From Caulobacteraceae bacterium (GTDB taxonomy: Bacteria; Pseudomonadota; Alphaproteobacteria; Caulobacterales; Caulobacteraceae), in NCBI GenBank assembly GCA_028291305.1, contig JAQGII010000396.1, forward strand, positions 1-15,941: a stretch of DNA of 15,941 bases. The letters are read 5' to 3'. Of the stretch, positions 15,426 through 15,941 are shown piece after piece (the stretch's first letter is position 1; each line of letters starts with the position of its first letter). The position numbers were made by a program, and so were the translations under genes. A model generated the notes under the pieces. It ran no database searches. It was not told the origin of the DNA and saw only the letters and a list, made by a program, of their open reading frames with translations.

Positions 15426-15941
15426 TCAACTCGCCCGCTGCCACGTCGGCGTTTCGCCCGCGACCGCGCCCAGGGGCGGCAGCTCATAGCAGGCGAGGCT
15501 CGCCAAGTGATGCGGCTTGTGCAGCGTGATCGAGCCCGAACGGAGCGTGATATAGCCCTTGGCTCTGAGCTTTTGCACGGTGCGATTGATATGCACGACG
15601 CTCAGTCCAAGAGCGTCGGCGAGCAGTTCCTGTGTCAGCGGAAGCTTCAAGGTGTCCTCCTGCACCAGGCCCGCATTCTTGAGCCGATGATACAGGTCGA
15701 GGAACAGGTTCAGCATCCGCTCCTCCGCGGTGAGACGTCCGAGCCGGACCATCTGGTCGTACATACGGCTCTGGCGCTCGTCTTCGCTCTGCTCCCAGGA
15801 CCGGGCCGCCGAAGAGCCGAGCTCCGGCAAGCCTGTCGCCCAGTCGATCACCTCGACGCCCGTGAGAGCGATAATTTCCCGCCGCGCCTGTTCAGGACTC
15901 GGCAGCGTCGCGACCTCATGCGGCAGCAGAAATCCGAATAT
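15426..15941 (-). CDS. Crp/Fnr-family transcriptional regulator, 3' part only
   Basis: The frame stays open to the last base of the window (the codons beyond 15851 read IFGFLLPHEVATLPSPEQAR), so the GTG at 15851 is not the start; the N-terminal cyclic-nucleotide-binding-like domain begins outside. Visible are the linker helix (RMYDQMVRLGRLTAEERML), and a winged helix-turn-helix with LPLTQELLADALGLS then VVHINRTVQKLRAKGYI and the wing ITLRSGSITL. This order is standard for Crp/Fnr proteins; V-H-x-N-R-x-x-x-x-L-R is the common alphaproteobacterial recognition helix. No cysteine cluster is visible in this part, so oxygen sensing cannot be judged. It may mark the edge of the polysaccharide locus rather than regulate it. 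Confidence 0.9.
   Translation of the reverse strand: MFGFLLPHEVATLPSPEQARREIIALTGVEVIDWATGLPELGSSAARSWEQSEDERQSRMYDQMVRLGRLTAEERMLNLFLDLYHRLKNAGLVQEDTLKLPLTQELLADALGLSVVHINRTVQKLRAKGYITLRSGSITLHKPHHLASLACYELPPLGAVAGETPTWQRAS

Noticed and set aside
1..15941. CRISPR array, insertion sequence, tRNA or integrase attachment site
   Set aside because: No regularly spaced repeats, transposase motifs, terminal inverted repeats or tRNA-like cloverleaf were seen on either strand.

Overview
The window is GC-rich DNA with alphaproteobacterial character, judged from composition, the style of the Crp/Fnr regulator and the FAD enzyme family. I cannot name the genus; Caulobacterales- or Methylobacterium-like is a guess. 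It holds most of a surface polysaccharide (capsule or exopolysaccharide) locus, flanked by a cut-off RTX/Ig-like secreted protein gene on the left (1-1059) and a cut-off Crp/Fnr regulator gene on the right (15426-15941). No tRNA, rRNA, insertion sequence, phage gene or CRISPR array was seen.

Layout. (1) A minus-strand operon runs from 4994 to 1149: a Wzy/O-antigen-ligase-like polymerase, a DXD glycosyltransferase of the GT32 type, and a protein with the beta-propeller domain named after plant GINT1; the last two overlap by ATGA. (2) A plus-strand GT2 glycosyltransferase (5260-6168) diverges from it and ends at paired hairpins. (3) A minus-strand pair (7810-6243) encodes an uncharacterised polytopic membrane protein with conserved acidic and His residues, and a zinc-ribbon methyltransferase. 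(4) On the plus strand are a Wzc/ExoP-like tyrosine autokinase and co-polymerase (7892-10111, probably TTG start), a 56-codon relic or leader that begins like a Rossmann flavoprotein (10252-10422), and an FAD-dependent oxidoreductase (10403-11638, GTG start). (5) A minus-strand pair (13704-11686) encodes a second zinc-ribbon methyltransferase and a CelD/BcsL-type acetyltransferase. (6) A plus-strand Wzx-like flippase (14078-15382) follows a 373-base divergent intergenic region.

Working together. Glycosyltransferases (GT2, GT32) would extend a lipid-linked repeat unit, methyl- and acetyltransferases would decorate it, the flippase would move it across the inner membrane, the polymerase would join units, and the Wzc-like kinase would control chain length and export. 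The initiating sugar-phosphate transferase, the outer-membrane exporter (Wza/OPX) and the phosphatase are not in the window, so the system is either completed outside it or dispersed. The GINT1-like propeller protein, the FAD oxidoreductase and the membrane protein with the SVDE/HE/EE-E motifs have no obvious textbook step and are the best candidates for new biology here. The genes form six oppositely oriented units, which suggests piecewise assembly.
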